Assembly: GCA_945875845.1 (NCBI GenBank)
Contig: CAMCMB010000045.1
Coordinates: 1-59,515, forward strand
Length of the DNA: 59,515 bases
Direction of reading: 5' to 3'
DNA from: Pirellula staleyi DSM 6068
GTDB lineage: Bacteria; Planctomycetota; Planctomycetia; Pirellulales; Pirellulaceae
Shown: piece after piece, positions 1-8,098 of the stretch
How positions within the stretch are numbered: position 1 is the stretch's first letter
Layout: each line of letters opens with the position of its first letter
Notes under the pieces: generated by a model
What the model was told of the DNA's origin: nothing
Databases searched by the model: none
The model's input: the letters and a program-made list of their open reading frames with translations, nothing else
Translations under genes and position numbers: made by a program

Positions 1-56
1 TTGCCCCTCATGACCTTGTGTCATGAGAAGCCAAGTTTGGTCGGTTAACCGTGAAT

Positions 57-118
57 GGTACGACGGACTTCCTAGTCCGTCGAATTCCCCATCGACGGAC
101 TTGGAAGTCCGTCGTACC
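57..118. repeat. Foldback element core, copy A
   Basis: Begins GGTACGACGGACTTCC and ends GTCGTACC. Each half is itself a hairpin: GACGGACTTCCTAGTCCGTC on the left and GACGGACTTGGAAGTCCGTC on the right, separated by about 12 bases containing GAATTC. The octamer GACGGACT therefore occurs four times in alternating orientation. Seven more copies are in this window. Confidence 0.95.
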
Positions 119-336
119 GCCCTTACCCAATAAGCACTTTAGGTTTAGCTGGCCAAACTTGCTGACCAACGACTCAAGGTCGTGGGGGCAGCAACGCTCG
201 CTGCGCTTGCGTTGAATGCAAACAGCATCACTGAGCAGCTGGCTCGCGGATCACTGAGCCAGCCGCGCAGCAGGCTGGTTTTGACCCTCATGACCTTGTG
301 TCATGAGAAGCCAAGTTTGGTCGGCTAACCGTGAAC

Positions 337-398
337 GGTACGACGGACTTCCTAGTCCGTCGAATTCCACATCGACGGACTTGGAAGTCCGTCGTACC
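337..398. repeat. Foldback element core, copy B
   Basis: Same element as 57-118, displaced by exactly 280 bases inside the second tandem unit; one base of the central spacer differs. Confidence 0.95.
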
Positions 399-647
399 GC
401 CCTTACCCAATAAGCACTTTAGGTTTAGCTGGCCAAACTTGCTAACCAACGACTCAAGGTCGTAGGGGCAGCAACGCTCGCTGCGCTTGCGTTGAATGCA
501 AACAGCATCACTGTGCAGCTGGCTCGCGGATCACTGAACCAGCCGCGCAGCAGGCTGGTGTTGCCCCTCATGACCTTGTGTCATGAGAAGCAATGTACTG
601 CGGAACCGCACAGAACGGGAGAGAATAGCGGAACGGGGAAACGAAAA

Positions 648-677
648 AACCCTGGAAAATCAACGATTCCCAGGGTT
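648..677. terminator. Inverted repeat next to left att-like site
   Basis: AACCCTGG at 648-655 pairs with CCAGGGTT at 670-677, and the structure ends 13 bases before the 15-bp direct repeat at 691. A similar stem with related sequence (7650-7697) sits just before the tRNA copy of the direct repeat. By analogy it may be the transcription terminator of a lost integrase gene; that is inference. There is no clear T-run. Confidence 0.4.
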
Positions 678-690
678 ACTGAAACGGCAG

Positions 691-705
691 AATGCCCCCG
701 CAAGG
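691..705. other. Left direct repeat (att-like, tRNA-Lys 3' end remnant)
   Basis: AATGCCCCCGCAAGG is identical to 7705-7719, which is the 3' end of the tRNA-Lys gene plus two flanking bases. The similarity continues imperfectly into a GAAC matching the T-loop region (about 20 of 23 positions). This fits an attachment site left by integration into the tRNA 3' end. Confidence 0.65.
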
Positions 706-922
706 GGACGAACAAAATCAAAAACCACTGGAAAAACAAGGCAGTTCGTCCGGCCGTGGTTCCACCGGTGGTTCCATCATCAACAATCAAGAGATAACGG
801 AACTACTATTTGTGTGGGCCAAGTTGGATGAAACAGCCCGGCGTGATCTGCTTGCGGTTGCCCGTGGCTGGGTGGGCAATTTGTCTAAACCACAAGTTTC
901 TCAGACGATGCCTGAGGATTGA
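692..922 (+). CDS. Small hypothetical protein overlapping the att-like repeat
   Basis: An open frame of 76 codons starts inside the 15-bp repeat (MPPQGDEQ...) and ends with a charged, helical-looking segment (residues about 37-60, rich in L, D, R and A). Its first residues are simply the antisense translation of the tRNA-like sequence, as at the tail of the integrase remnant at 7421-7741. It may be a small island gene with a later start, or the tail of an eroded gene. It overlaps the 3' end of the convergent gene at 901. I do not recognise a family and give it low weight. Confidence 0.3.
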   Translation: MPPQGDEQNQKPLEKQGSSSGRGSTGGSIINNQEITELLFVWAKLDETARRDLLAVARGWVGNLSKPQVSQTMPED

Positions 923-1263
923 GCGCGTATTATTTCCTTCTCAGCCTGGGTTATTGGCTCCCCGTCATCGTCAAATCGCATAGCGTGAAGAAACCTGGCT
1001 AGATCTCTTCCCAAATTGCTTTCCTCTGTCCATTCGTCTGGTTTAGTTTTGTCTGCCCATTCTCGCTTTTCCATGCATTGAAAGTCGTTCTGATAGTGTT
1101 TCCACTTCACTCTATAATCTTTTTGGCCAACGCGAAACTCTATAGTTACGTCAAATGGGTCCTTCTTGTCGACTCTCCGATCGCTGGCTCTAAGGTAAAA
1201 AATCCCGTTAACGCCGATGCCGTACTTTTCATTGAGTATATTTATCATTGATGATAAGTTCAC
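901..1263 (-). CDS. Hypothetical protein coupled to XRE regulator
   Basis: This encodes 120 residues with no family I recognise. It starts at a GTG (1261-1263) that overlaps the TGA of the upstream regulator gene by GTGA, so translation is probably coupled; an ATG five codons further in is an alternative. The protein looks soluble: a mixed alpha/beta N-terminal half with a run of hydrophobic and charged residues (DVTIEFRVGQKDYRVKW), then a charged helical C-terminus. Its position as second gene of a two-gene unit with a DNA-binding protein suggests a functional pair such as a regulator and partner or a toxin-antitoxin module. Nothing in the sequence proves this. Confidence 0.65.
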   Translation of the reverse strand: MNLSSMINILNEKYGIGVNGIFYLRASDRRVDKKDPFDVTIEFRVGQKDYRVKWKHYQNDFQCMEKREWADKTKPDEWTEESNLGRDLARFLHAMRFDDDGEPITQAEKEIIRAQSSGIV

Positions 1264-1913
1264 GATACCGCCCCTTTCCTAGTTGGTGCTGGCGGATGAA
1301 GGGCTTCCCATGACATGCGAGACCCTATCTCGTTGACCAAATTGACGACGTCTTGAACCCTGTCATCGCTGCAATCCAGAACGAGCGATTGCGTATACCG
1401 TTCCTCTCCGTTCTCTAGCGCGTCGCCGTACTGTGATCGAGCAACGGTTTTAATGCCAAGTTTCTTCAACTCACTTATAAGGGACTTAAGCTCTTTGGGG
1501 CGAATCATTGCATCGTTGAAAGGATTGTTGTTGAACACCACAACAACATCCCAATCCTCGTAATACCAAACTCCCCTTCGAGTTGAGAATTCATCTTCGA
1601 AGGCCTGTTTTGCTGCACGGTAGGCCAAGCCTTCGAATTCTCGTTTAGTGAATTTTACTGTTGTTTGCATTTCATCAACCTTTCGTTTTGGTGGCCTACC
1701 TTTAGTAGAAGGCCGTTTAACCTGCGAAACTTCGCGGATGACCGTCACCCCAAGTACGTATGCCAACTGATCGAGCTTGTCCATCGTCAATCGCCCTCCA
1801 TTCATGAATCGCGACATCGTAGATTTGTCAATGCCAGCTTGTTGCGCAATCGCATACGCTGAAGTTGATGACTGTGCGACAAGTATCCGAATTTGTTGGC
1901 TAAGTAATTCCAT
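1260..1913 (-). CDS. XRE-like helix-turn-helix regulator with C-terminal extension
   Basis: This encodes 217 residues. Residues about 8-60 form a Cro/CI-type helix-turn-helix: AYAIAQQAGIDKSTMSRFMNG is the expected helix-turn-recognition-helix pattern, followed by a leucine-rich helix (DKLDQLAYVLGV). A basic linker (KRPSTKGRPPKRK) follows, then an alpha/beta domain of about 130 residues that I cannot name. It probably binds DNA and may regulate its own two-gene unit: a perfect palindrome lies 62 bases upstream (1975-1991). The gene sits near the left end of the integrative island, where such regulators often control excision or cargo genes. The start ATG at 1913 gives the full HTH. Confidence 0.75.
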   Translation of the reverse strand: MELLSQQIRILVAQSSTSAYAIAQQAGIDKSTMSRFMNGGRLTMDKLDQLAYVLGVTVIREVSQVKRPSTKGRPPKRKVDEMQTTVKFTKREFEGLAYRAAKQAFEDEFSTRRGVWYYEDWDVVVVFNNNPFNDAMIRPKELKSLISELKKLGIKTVARSQYGDALENGEERYTQSLVLDCSDDRVQDVVNLVNEIGSRMSWEALHPPAPTRKGAVS

Positions 1914-2240
1914 GATGGAAAAAATTCTAGCAAATGCTCCACCTGCGTCAATCTAATGATTCCCTAATTTAGCAACTATTTAAAAAATAGTGTCAGATTG
2001 GCAACTACTTATTTATCGCTCTAGATTTACGTGCGCTAATAGATATTGCTCGTAGGCGAGAATTGCTGGAAACCGTCCGCAGAATACACACAATTGGCGT
2101 TTAACTTGCTTGAACCATCAGTTGCGATTAAACAAACTGTCTTGAATGCGCTACGGGTTGGACCCCCAAAACCATCGAAACTTCACCCAGAACGAGCCAC
2201 TACTAGGCGGGTTGTTTCGCCAAGGACATGTTCGATGTGG
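1914..2240. other. Intergenic region upstream of XRE regulator
   Basis: It holds the presumptive regulatory region of the regulator gene, with a palindrome at 1975-1991. The rest (about 2045-2240) has an open frame on the plus strand without recognisable similarity or codon pattern; I see no gene in it. Confidence 0.5.
1975..1991. promoter_or_regulatory. Candidate operator/promoter of the XRE regulator
   Basis: ACTATTTAAAAAATAGT is a perfect inverted repeat (7-bp arms, 3-bp centre). On the minus strand a TTGCCA hexamer at about 2010 lies some 17 bases upstream of an AT-rich TAAATAG hexamer within the palindrome. A -35/-10 pair with the operator over the -10 element is plausible. A related direct repeat (GCAACTA) occurs on both sides. 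The assignment to autoregulation is inference. Confidence 0.45.
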
Positions 2241-2813
2241 CTAGCGGTGGTTCGTTTTAACCAGTGCCGCAACGTTTACGTCTACTCGGATTGGCAAGGC
2301 TAGGCGGCGGACCGTGGCTAGCGATTTGACAGCAGCGAGGAAACGGCGGTTTGCTCGGTCTTGCCTCCGCTGATGATAGTCTCCGGTTGCGTGGGAAGCA
2401 TTCTTCAATTGGGCTACCACCAAATCGGCGTGCTGGACTTGCAGCCAGCAGGGTACGACACGTTCAATAATTAGCCGTTCTAACGGTGTTGGGTTCTCTC
2501 CAGCGAGTTCGGCTCGCTTCTTCTCCAGTTCACGCTGCAGCGCTTCCTTTGCGGCAGTCTGATCTCCGAACATGGCTTTGATTAACGAAGTTTCGGCTTG
2601 GTAGGCAAGGTTGCCGCCCATTACCGAACTCATCCACGGGTGTTTGTCCAGGGCAGCGCGAAGTTTCTGCAATGCGGGGCGATCACCGGAATTTACGCGG
2701 TCCGATAATTCTCTCAACTGTTTCGTCGCCCAGCAACGCCCGGTTCGGAATGACGCTCCAATGAGCCGGAACTCGTGAAGCCCACGGCAGTCCCGACTCT
2801 TTGTATTCCGCAT
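2241..2813 (-). CDS. Planctomycete hypothetical protein, 5' end fused to hsdS remnant
   Basis: The recognisable protein runs from about residue 32 (QLRELSDRVNSGD...) to the end. It is charged and helical, with a segment (PTPLERLIIERVVPCWLQVQHAD) followed by YHQRRQDRANRRFLAAVKSLATVRRL. I recall similar helical proteins recurring in planctomycete genomes near mobile elements; their function is unknown to me. The first 30 or so codons are the +1 reading of hsdS DNA (2683-2835), so the native start has probably been lost and the gene joined to the restriction locus by deletion or insertion. TTG codons around 2717 or the ATG at 2633 could serve as starts. It may be non-functional. Confidence 0.5.
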   Translation of the reverse strand: MRNTKSRDCRGLHEFRLIGASFRTGRCWATKQLRELSDRVNSGDRPALQKLRAALDKHPWMSSVMGGNLAYQAETSLIKAMFGDQTAAKEALQRELEKKRAELAGENPTPLERLIIERVVPCWLQVQHADLVVAQLKNASHATGDYHQRRQDRANRRFLAAVKSLATVRRLALPIRVDVNVAALVKTNHR

Positions 2814-2835
2814 ACGGCTTGAGTCCCTCGATCAT
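2683..2835 (-). pseudogene. hsdS: Type I restriction specificity subunit HsdS, N-terminal remnant
   Basis: The ATG at 2833-2835 overlaps the TGA of the DUF1016 gene (ATGA). It opens a 50-codon frame whose start, with KPYAEYKESGLPWASRVPAHW and then a conserved-looking strand, matches the classic HsdS opening (a short Y-K-x-S-G, then W-x-x-x-V-P-x-H-W ahead of the first target recognition domain). A TGA stops it at 2683-2685, whereas a real HsdS has about 400 residues. The target recognition domains and conserved repeats are absent, so the locus cannot specify a site by itself. Within the remnant the other frame joins the helical gene ending at 2241. Confidence 0.75.
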
Positions 2836-3989
2836 CGCGTGGCTCCCTTCGCTTTGCGTTTGGCCTTGGTGGCCCGCTTGGCGGGAACATCGTTGCGGGT
2901 GGCCAGGGCTTGGCTGGCGATGTGTTCTTGCTCTCGCAGGAGTTCGGCCCGGAGTTCCTCCTCACTGGGTAGAACCAGTTTGTATTTGGTGGCGAAGAGC
3001 TGCTCGTTGCCGTGCAGGACGGAGTAGCGGACGACGGTGTGGTCTTTTTGGGCGCAGAGAATGATACCCACGGTCGGGCCATCGTCAGGACTGCGGCGCT
3101 GGTCGTCATAAAGACGCACATACATGTCCATTTGGCCAATGTCCTCATGCGTCAGTTCGCGAGTCTTGAGATCAAAGAGAACAAAGCACTTGAGCAGGTA
3201 ATTGTAAAAGACGAGGTCGATATAAAAGTCCTTGGTCTCCGTGCTGATGCGCTGCTGGCGGGCAACGAATGCAAAGCCTTTGCCCAGCTCTAGTAGGAAG
3301 GACTGGAGATTATCAATCAGGGCATGCTCCAGGTTGGATTCTAAAAGCTTTCCAGTGCCGGGCAGTCCCAGGAATTCCAGCATGACAGGATCGCGGATGA
3401 ACTCGCGCGGCGTTGATTGCATCTCGGCGAGTTTTTCAGTTGCCTCATCGCGAACACTCTGGCGGTCCTTGCTGGCGAGGAGGCGTTCGTAATATAGGGT
3501 TCCGATTTGGCGGTCGAGGGCGCGGGTGTTCCAATTCTGACTGGAGGCCTCGTCCATATACCAGAGGCGGGCTTCAAGAGAATCTACCCGCAGGAGGAGT
3601 CGGTAATGTGTCCAGCTCAAATTTAGACGCAGTGCGTCTAAATTCGGGAACGCTCGGTAAAACTGACTCATCTTGTAAAGATTGGATGCATCAAACCCCT
3701 TTCCAAACTCGGCGGTGAGTTGGGCGGAAACTTGGGCCAGCACCGACTTGCCATACGCGGCGCGGGATTGGCCGCCTTGCTCGAACTCAACGATGTGCCG
3801 ACCAACGATCCAGCAGGTGCGGACCTGCACCACATCCACAGCCTGGATCACCTGCTGGCGAGCTTCTAGGATGACGGCCCGCAGATTCGACAAAAGACCG
3901 GTGAGTCTGCCAGAGCTACCCATCGAAGGGACGAGGGCACCTGCCGCTTGGGGGCTCTTGTTTGGAGTCTTCTTGGCGCTCTTCTTCAT
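2832..3989 (-). CDS. DUF1016 (YhcG family) PDDEXK nuclease domain protein
   Basis: This encodes 385 residues from the ATG at 3989, chosen because AAAGGAAA lies 8 bases upstream; an in-frame ATG 19 codons earlier has no such site. The N-terminal half (about residues 30-210) is the helical DUF1016 domain with the WTHYRLLLRV signature. The C-terminal half (about 215-345) is a PDDEXK-like nuclease fold: YIDLVFYN gives Asp-258, and VLFDLKTRE gives Asp-273 and Lys-275. The last 30 residues are lysine/arginine-rich. Such proteins commonly lie inside type I restriction loci and are thought to be nucleases. Here it lies between hsdM and hsdS, coupled to hsdS by ATGA, and looks intact although both neighbours are broken. 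Confidence 0.9.
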   Translation of the reverse strand: MKKSAKKTPNKSPQAAGALVPSMGSSGRLTGLLSNLRAVILEARQQVIQAVDVVQVRTCWIVGRHIVEFEQGGQSRAAYGKSVLAQVSAQLTAEFGKGFDASNLYKMSQFYRAFPNLDALRLNLSWTHYRLLLRVDSLEARLWYMDEASSQNWNTRALDRQIGTLYYERLLASKDRQSVRDEATEKLAEMQSTPREFIRDPVMLEFLGLPGTGKLLESNLEHALIDNLQSFLLELGKGFAFVARQQRISTETKDFYIDLVFYNYLLKCFVLFDLKTRELTHEDIGQMDMYVRLYDDQRRSPDDGPTVGIILCAQKDHTVVRYSVLHGNEQLFATKYKLVLPSEEELRAELLREQEHIASQALATRNDVPAKRATKAKRKAKGATR

Positions 3990-4046
3990 TCCGTGTTTCC
4001 TTTCGCTGCTTGAAGTGTGTCCGTTGGAGTCAACCGGTGACGGCAT

Positions 4047-4208
4047 CGCGTTCAGCCCATCTTAAAGGCTGCCTACAGTATGGACCGCTCTTTCGTCCAT
4101 ATTTAAGGCAACCTGCAGTATGGATAGCGAGTTCTGCCCGAAAAGCCTAGGTTGGCCTTGGTTCGGCAGGAGCCTCACCCTCCCACAACATATCGCCGCT
4201 TGCCTTAA
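4047..4208. repeat. Intergenic repeats between hsdM and the DUF1016 gene
   Basis: It contains an imperfect direct repeat (AAGGC..CCTACAGTATGGA, at about 4063 and 4105). It also contains, at 4160-4184, one arm of the dispersed GGTTCGGCAGGAGCCTCACC element found again at 22 kb, 48 kb and 54 kb. Insertion of such elements into the restriction operon suggests it is no longer under strong selection. Confidence 0.6.
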
Positions 4209-6548
4209 TCATACCTTGACTCCCTTCGTGATTTCACTCAGTACGCCATCGGTTTCCTGCTCCAGCGCCAAGATGTCAGCGCTGATCTGCGCGAGGGTGC
4301 GGAGCTGAGGCGGCGGGTAAAAATGGCGGGTAAAGCTAACTTCGTAGCCAATCTTGGTCGCCGATGCATCGATCCAAGCATCCGGCGTATAGGGCAACAC
4401 TTCCCTCGCCAAAAACGTTTCGACTTCTTCCTCAAGCGGTACTTGCTCCGTGTCTCGCAATTCTGGGTCGTACTCGTATTCAATGACCAGCTTCTTGTCA
4501 CCGACCAAATTTGCGTAAAGGCCGTGCAACGGGTCAGCCTTTGCCTTGCCTGCTTTATGAACTTTGGCGATCACCGGTGGAGCGGTCTCAACGCGATAGC
4601 TCACGGTCCGCAATAGGAACTTTAACTCCGGCCCAGTCAGTTTGATATTCAGCTTCTTGATTGCGTCGTCGACCATGCCTACGAAGAGACTGTAATCTTC
4701 GAACACACCATTGCCGAGTTCCTTACCCAACGCAGTCGCAGCCTCGACGAGACGGCCGTCGCGCTCCCAAGTCTTGCCGTCAAGCAACTTCTTTTTCTTC
4801 TTCTCAGGCAATCCCTTTTTTGCGGGAGCATCATCTCCTTCATCCTCGATCTCTGTTTCGTCGCTCTCGCCCCATTCGTTAAGAACCTTTTCCAGTTCGT
4901 CACGGATCTTGGCAAAGCCGGTGAATAGCTCCTCGCCGAAACGATCATGGAGTTCGGCTCGAATGTCTTCATCGCCGGACGCGAATCGCAACGATTCAAT
5001 CGTCTTGGTTGTGATTTGGCTATGAAGTCGCAGTGGGCGTTCGACAGTGACCTTGCGGTAGCCAAACGCTTCGTTGGCAAAAATTTTCGATTGCTCGGTT
5101 TCCTCAAAGGCCATGAAGGTATCGCAAATTCGCTGGATATCTTCAGGCGCGAGCTCGCAGTTCTTCTTGCCCAAGTTCTTTCGGAGCGGCTTGAACCACT
5201 GTGTAGCATCGATCAGTTGGACTTTGCCCCGACGCGGTTTGGTTTTCTTGTTGGACAGGACCCAAATATAGGTAGCGATGCCCGTGTTATAAAACATGTT
5301 GAGAGGTAACGCGATGATGGCTTCGAGCCAGTCGTTTTCAATGATCCAGCGGCGAATGTTGCTTTCGCCTTGGCCAGCGTCACCGGTAAATAGAGAGGAA
5401 CCATTGTGGACCTCGGCGATACGGCTACCAAGCTTGGTTTTACTGTTCATCTTGCTGACCATATTCGCCAGGAAGAGAAGTTGTCCGTCGCTGGAGCGAG
5501 TAACGAGATTCAGCTCTTCGCCTTGGTGCGTGACTTTGAAGCGAGGATCGCGCATGCCATCTTTGCCACCCATTGCTTCGAGGTCCTTTTTCCAGCTCTT
5601 ACCATAAGGTGGATTGGACAGTTCAAAGTCAAATACCATCGCCGGAAATGCATCGTGTGATAACGTCGACCATTCAGCACCTCCCACGACATGCTCGGCG
5701 TTTTCACCTTCGCCTTTGAGTAGCATGTCAGCCTTACAGATGGCGAACGTTTCCGGATTGATCTCTTGGCCGTAGAGGTGCGTTACTACTTTCTTACCCC
5801 TTGTCGCTGCAAGTTCCTTGAAGGTTTCTTCGGCCACTGTCAACATGCCGCCGGTGCCTGCTGCGCCGTCGTAGAGCAAGTAGGAACCGGACTCGATAGA
5901 ATTGGCAATTGGCAGGAATAGTAGGTTTGCCATCAGTTTGACGGCGTCGCGAGGGGTCCAGTGTTCGCCCGCCTCTTAGTTGTTCTCTTCGTTGAACTTG
6001 CGAACGAGCTCTTCGAACACGGTGCCCATGGAATGGTTGTCCATCGGCGGGTGTTTTACGGTGCCGTCGCCATTGAGCACTGGGTTTGGACTGAGGTTGA
6101 TCTCTGGGTCCAGGAATTTGGCGATCATCGTGCCGAGAGCATCGGCTTTTGAGAGTCGCGGGATGATATTGCGAAACTCGAAATTGGTCAGGATGTCTTG
6201 TACGTTCGATGAGAAGCCATCGAGATAGTCTTCGAAGTCGGCACGCAATTGCTGCTGATTAGCGCGAGCCTTGAGGTCGCGAAGCGTAAACTTCGAGGTG
6301 TTGTAGAATGCTTGTCCAGACGCTCCACAGAGGGCAGCCCTTAGCTCGGTAATGCCGGCCTTATCAAGCATCTCTTTCGTTTCGAGGACTAGTTTTTGGG
6401 TGGGTTCCAAAACGGCGTCGAGTCGGCGTAGTACGAACATGGGCAAGATCACATCGCGATATTTTCCCCGAACGAAAAGGTCGCGGAGGACGTCGTCGGC
6501 GATACCCCAAATGAACGAAACGATTTTGCTGTGTACTGCGTGATCCAT
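4209..6548 (-). pseudogene. hsdM: Type I restriction-modification DNA methyltransferase HsdM, interrupted by in-frame stop
   Basis: Two open frames in the same phase (6548-5976 and 5933-4209) together encode a roughly 779-residue HsdM. The only interruption is a TAA at 5976-5978, inside the normally continuous N-E-E-N-N-(E)-E-A-G-E-H-W-T-P-R-D segment; GAA to TAA is the simplest cause. Before the stop lie the helical N-terminal domain and the KFNEENN motif. After it lie the S-adenosylmethionine motif DGAAGTGGM (about residue 227), the catalytic NPPY motif for N6-adenine (about 312-315), a lysine-rich acidic linker and a long C-terminal domain. With the stop, neither piece should work unless the codon is read through or the downstream ATG at 5933 restarts translation, which would still lack the N-terminal domain. 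Confidence 0.88.
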
Positions 6549-6906
6549 AAAACCATTCGGGTTGTGACTCTTATGTTTATCTGGGCTTACTTATCGATTT
6601 GACGTTGTGCTTTTGGCACCGATTGTAGCAATTACTGGCATTTGCTGGGTCGATGGCGCAAAATCCATTGGACCTTGGTGCGACCGATGAATTGAACTCA
6701 CTTGGCCGCATATCAATGTTGCACGAATGCCGGTTAACTTGAATAGAATTTCGAGAATGCCGCGATAGAATTCTTGCACCGCGATTGTCGACGGACGACT
6801 GCATCATCGGTAAGCGGTTAGCTCCCGATGCGCATCCAAGCCGGTAGAACGTGTCCTAGCGCTCGCTGGCAAGGATGGCCCAGTCTTTCGAACTAGGAAT
6901 CTGGAA
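6549..6906. other. Intergenic region between divergent hsdM and a hypothetical gene
   Basis: About 360 bases carry the promoter regions of two divergent transcription units. I find no convincing gene, repeat or strong promoter pair. Short overlapping minus-strand frames at 6577-6807 lack any recognisable feature. Confidence 0.4.
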
Positions 6907-7422
6907 ATGAGCATCGCGAACAATTCGGTTCGTATTCAGGCGGAGCGATTCGCAGACAATATCATTGGCGAAACCGACAGTTCTTTTCCCGGCCTCTCTG
7001 GCATCAAAGAGCGTCTCGTCGCTAACGCAACCAAAAGTCTCGAAGAGATGGCGATGGAGCTTGTAAAAAAGGGATTTCCAGACATACGAGTTGATGAAAC
7101 CAACTGCGCTGTAATAGCAGCGAAAGTGAATGCCGAACCAAGTGCAACCGTAGGAGAGATATTCCAAGCAGCTCTCAATCATCACAGAAAAGAAAGCGCT
7201 GCAAAAACAAAAAGGATTGTTGAAGAACACGTCGAACGACTATCCAAACAGATAAACGTTGTCGAAGCGTTTCTCGAGCGAGGTGATTGGTATATCGAGC
7301 TTGCAAAGCGGAATATTGGTGATTCACGTATCTATTGGCGATTCTTGAATAAGATGTGCGAAAAAGTTACCCAAGTCGTTGCCGACACCGTAGCGGTCGC
7401 TGTTTTCCAAGACGTTTGTTAA
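6907..7422 (+). CDS. Hypothetical protein, island cargo
   Basis: This encodes 171 residues of no family I recognise. The sequence reads as an ordinary soluble, largely helical protein (for example EEMAMELVKKGFPDIRVDE and KTKRIVEEHVERLSKQINVVEAFLERG). It lacks a signal peptide or membrane segment. The start ATG follows CTAGGAATCTGGAA, which contains a weak ribosome-binding site. Its stop codon lies exactly where the integrase remnant begins (7420-7422), so its C-terminus may have been created by the deletion that removed the rest of the integrase. Confidence 0.5.
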   Translation: MSIANNSVRIQAERFADNIIGETDSSFPGLSGIKERLVANATKSLEEMAMELVKKGFPDIRVDETNCAVIAAKVNAEPSATVGEIFQAALNHHRKESAAKTKRIVEEHVERLSKQINVVEAFLERGDWYIELAKRNIGDSRIYWRFLNKMCEKVTQVVADTVAVAVFQDVC

Positions 7423-7649
7423 CCTGCGTGGCTCGTGCCGAACGGACTTGCAGGAACACTTTCCGGACCATGTGATCCACACGTTGCTCGGCCATTCGAG
7501 TCGAATTGCGGACCGCCACTACCTTCAAACGACGGAAGGACACTGGGAAAAGGCTACTCAACTGACCACTGCGCCTATATCAAACGGTGGTAACGCCGGT
7601 GGTAACATCCGTGCCAATCCGGGCGAACGCAGCAAAACCGGAAATGCAA

Positions 7650-7697
7650 AAATCCCTGCGATTATGGCACCTGATGGTGCGGCAATCTCAGGGATTT
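7650..7697. terminator. Inverted repeat between integrase remnant and tRNA
   Basis: AAATCCCTG at 7650-7658 pairs with CAGGGATTT at 7689-7697; the stem ends 8 bases before the 15-bp direct repeat. It probably terminates integrase transcription or separates it from the convergent tRNA gene. It matches in form the inverted repeat at 648-677. Confidence 0.45.
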
Positions 7698-7706
7698 CAA
7701 TACCAA

Positions 7707-7780
<74 letters not shown>

Positions 7781-7983
7781 GGACAAATTGAGCTCGAAAT
7801 GGAATGATCAAGCCCTGTGGTGGTATCGTAGCTAGGTTGGCCCACCTTGCAAGGCCAAGTGACAAGCCATCAAGTAACAGCCCAAACTCGCAGCTTTCTT
7901 GGCTTCGAATTCTCAATCCGGGCCCATTCTTGACGAAACATCCAAAAATCCGTTGCCGCCCGGTGAAATTTGCAAAACATCTG

Positions 7984-8013
7984 TTGACCGAGTCCCATAA
8001 AATTGTCGATACT
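7984..8013 (+). promoter_or_regulatory. Candidate promoter of infC
   Basis: TTGACC at 7984-7989 is followed after 18 bases by GATACT at 8008-8013, a reasonable housekeeping-sigma pair. It lies about 85 bases upstream of the infC start and 3' to the tRNA gene, in a stretch with no other feature. Downstream, AGCCGC (8030-8035) and GCGGCT (8043-8048) form a perfect 6-bp stem in the presumed leader. Confidence 0.4.
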
Positions 8014-8098
8014 TTACTTTAGGCAATCTAGCCGCAACATGAGCGGCTGGGTAATTCGTTCCACATACGATCTTGAAAGTCGATTAAAGGAGTTTTTT

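Larger units (their letters stand above)
1..590. repeat. 280-bp tandem repeat, 2.1 copies
   Basis: Copies run 1-280 and 281-560, with a third start at 561-590; they differ at only a few positions. Each unit contains a 62-bp foldback core (57-118, 337-398) and outer arms that are imperfect inverted repeats of each other: the segment around 32-50 (CAAGTTTGGTCGGTTAACC) mirrors the one around 130-151 (GGTTTAGCTGGCCAAACTTG). A further outer pair built on TGACCTTGTG and CAAGGTCGTGGGG is recognisable. The first 190 bases of each unit are therefore one large imperfect palindrome. No convincing gene is seen here; the short open frames are by-products of the repeat. Confidence 0.9.

Noticed and set aside
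3682-4065. Plus-strand open frame of 127 codons opposite the DUF1016 gene
   Set aside because: It lies antisense to a clear coding sequence with a family match and has no recognisable protein features; the long frame is a shadow of the codon bias.
8003-8098. ATG-initiated N-terminal extension of IF-3
   Set aside because: The extension has no similarity to IF-3, while a strong ribosome-binding site and the conserved N-terminus mark the ATT at 8099.
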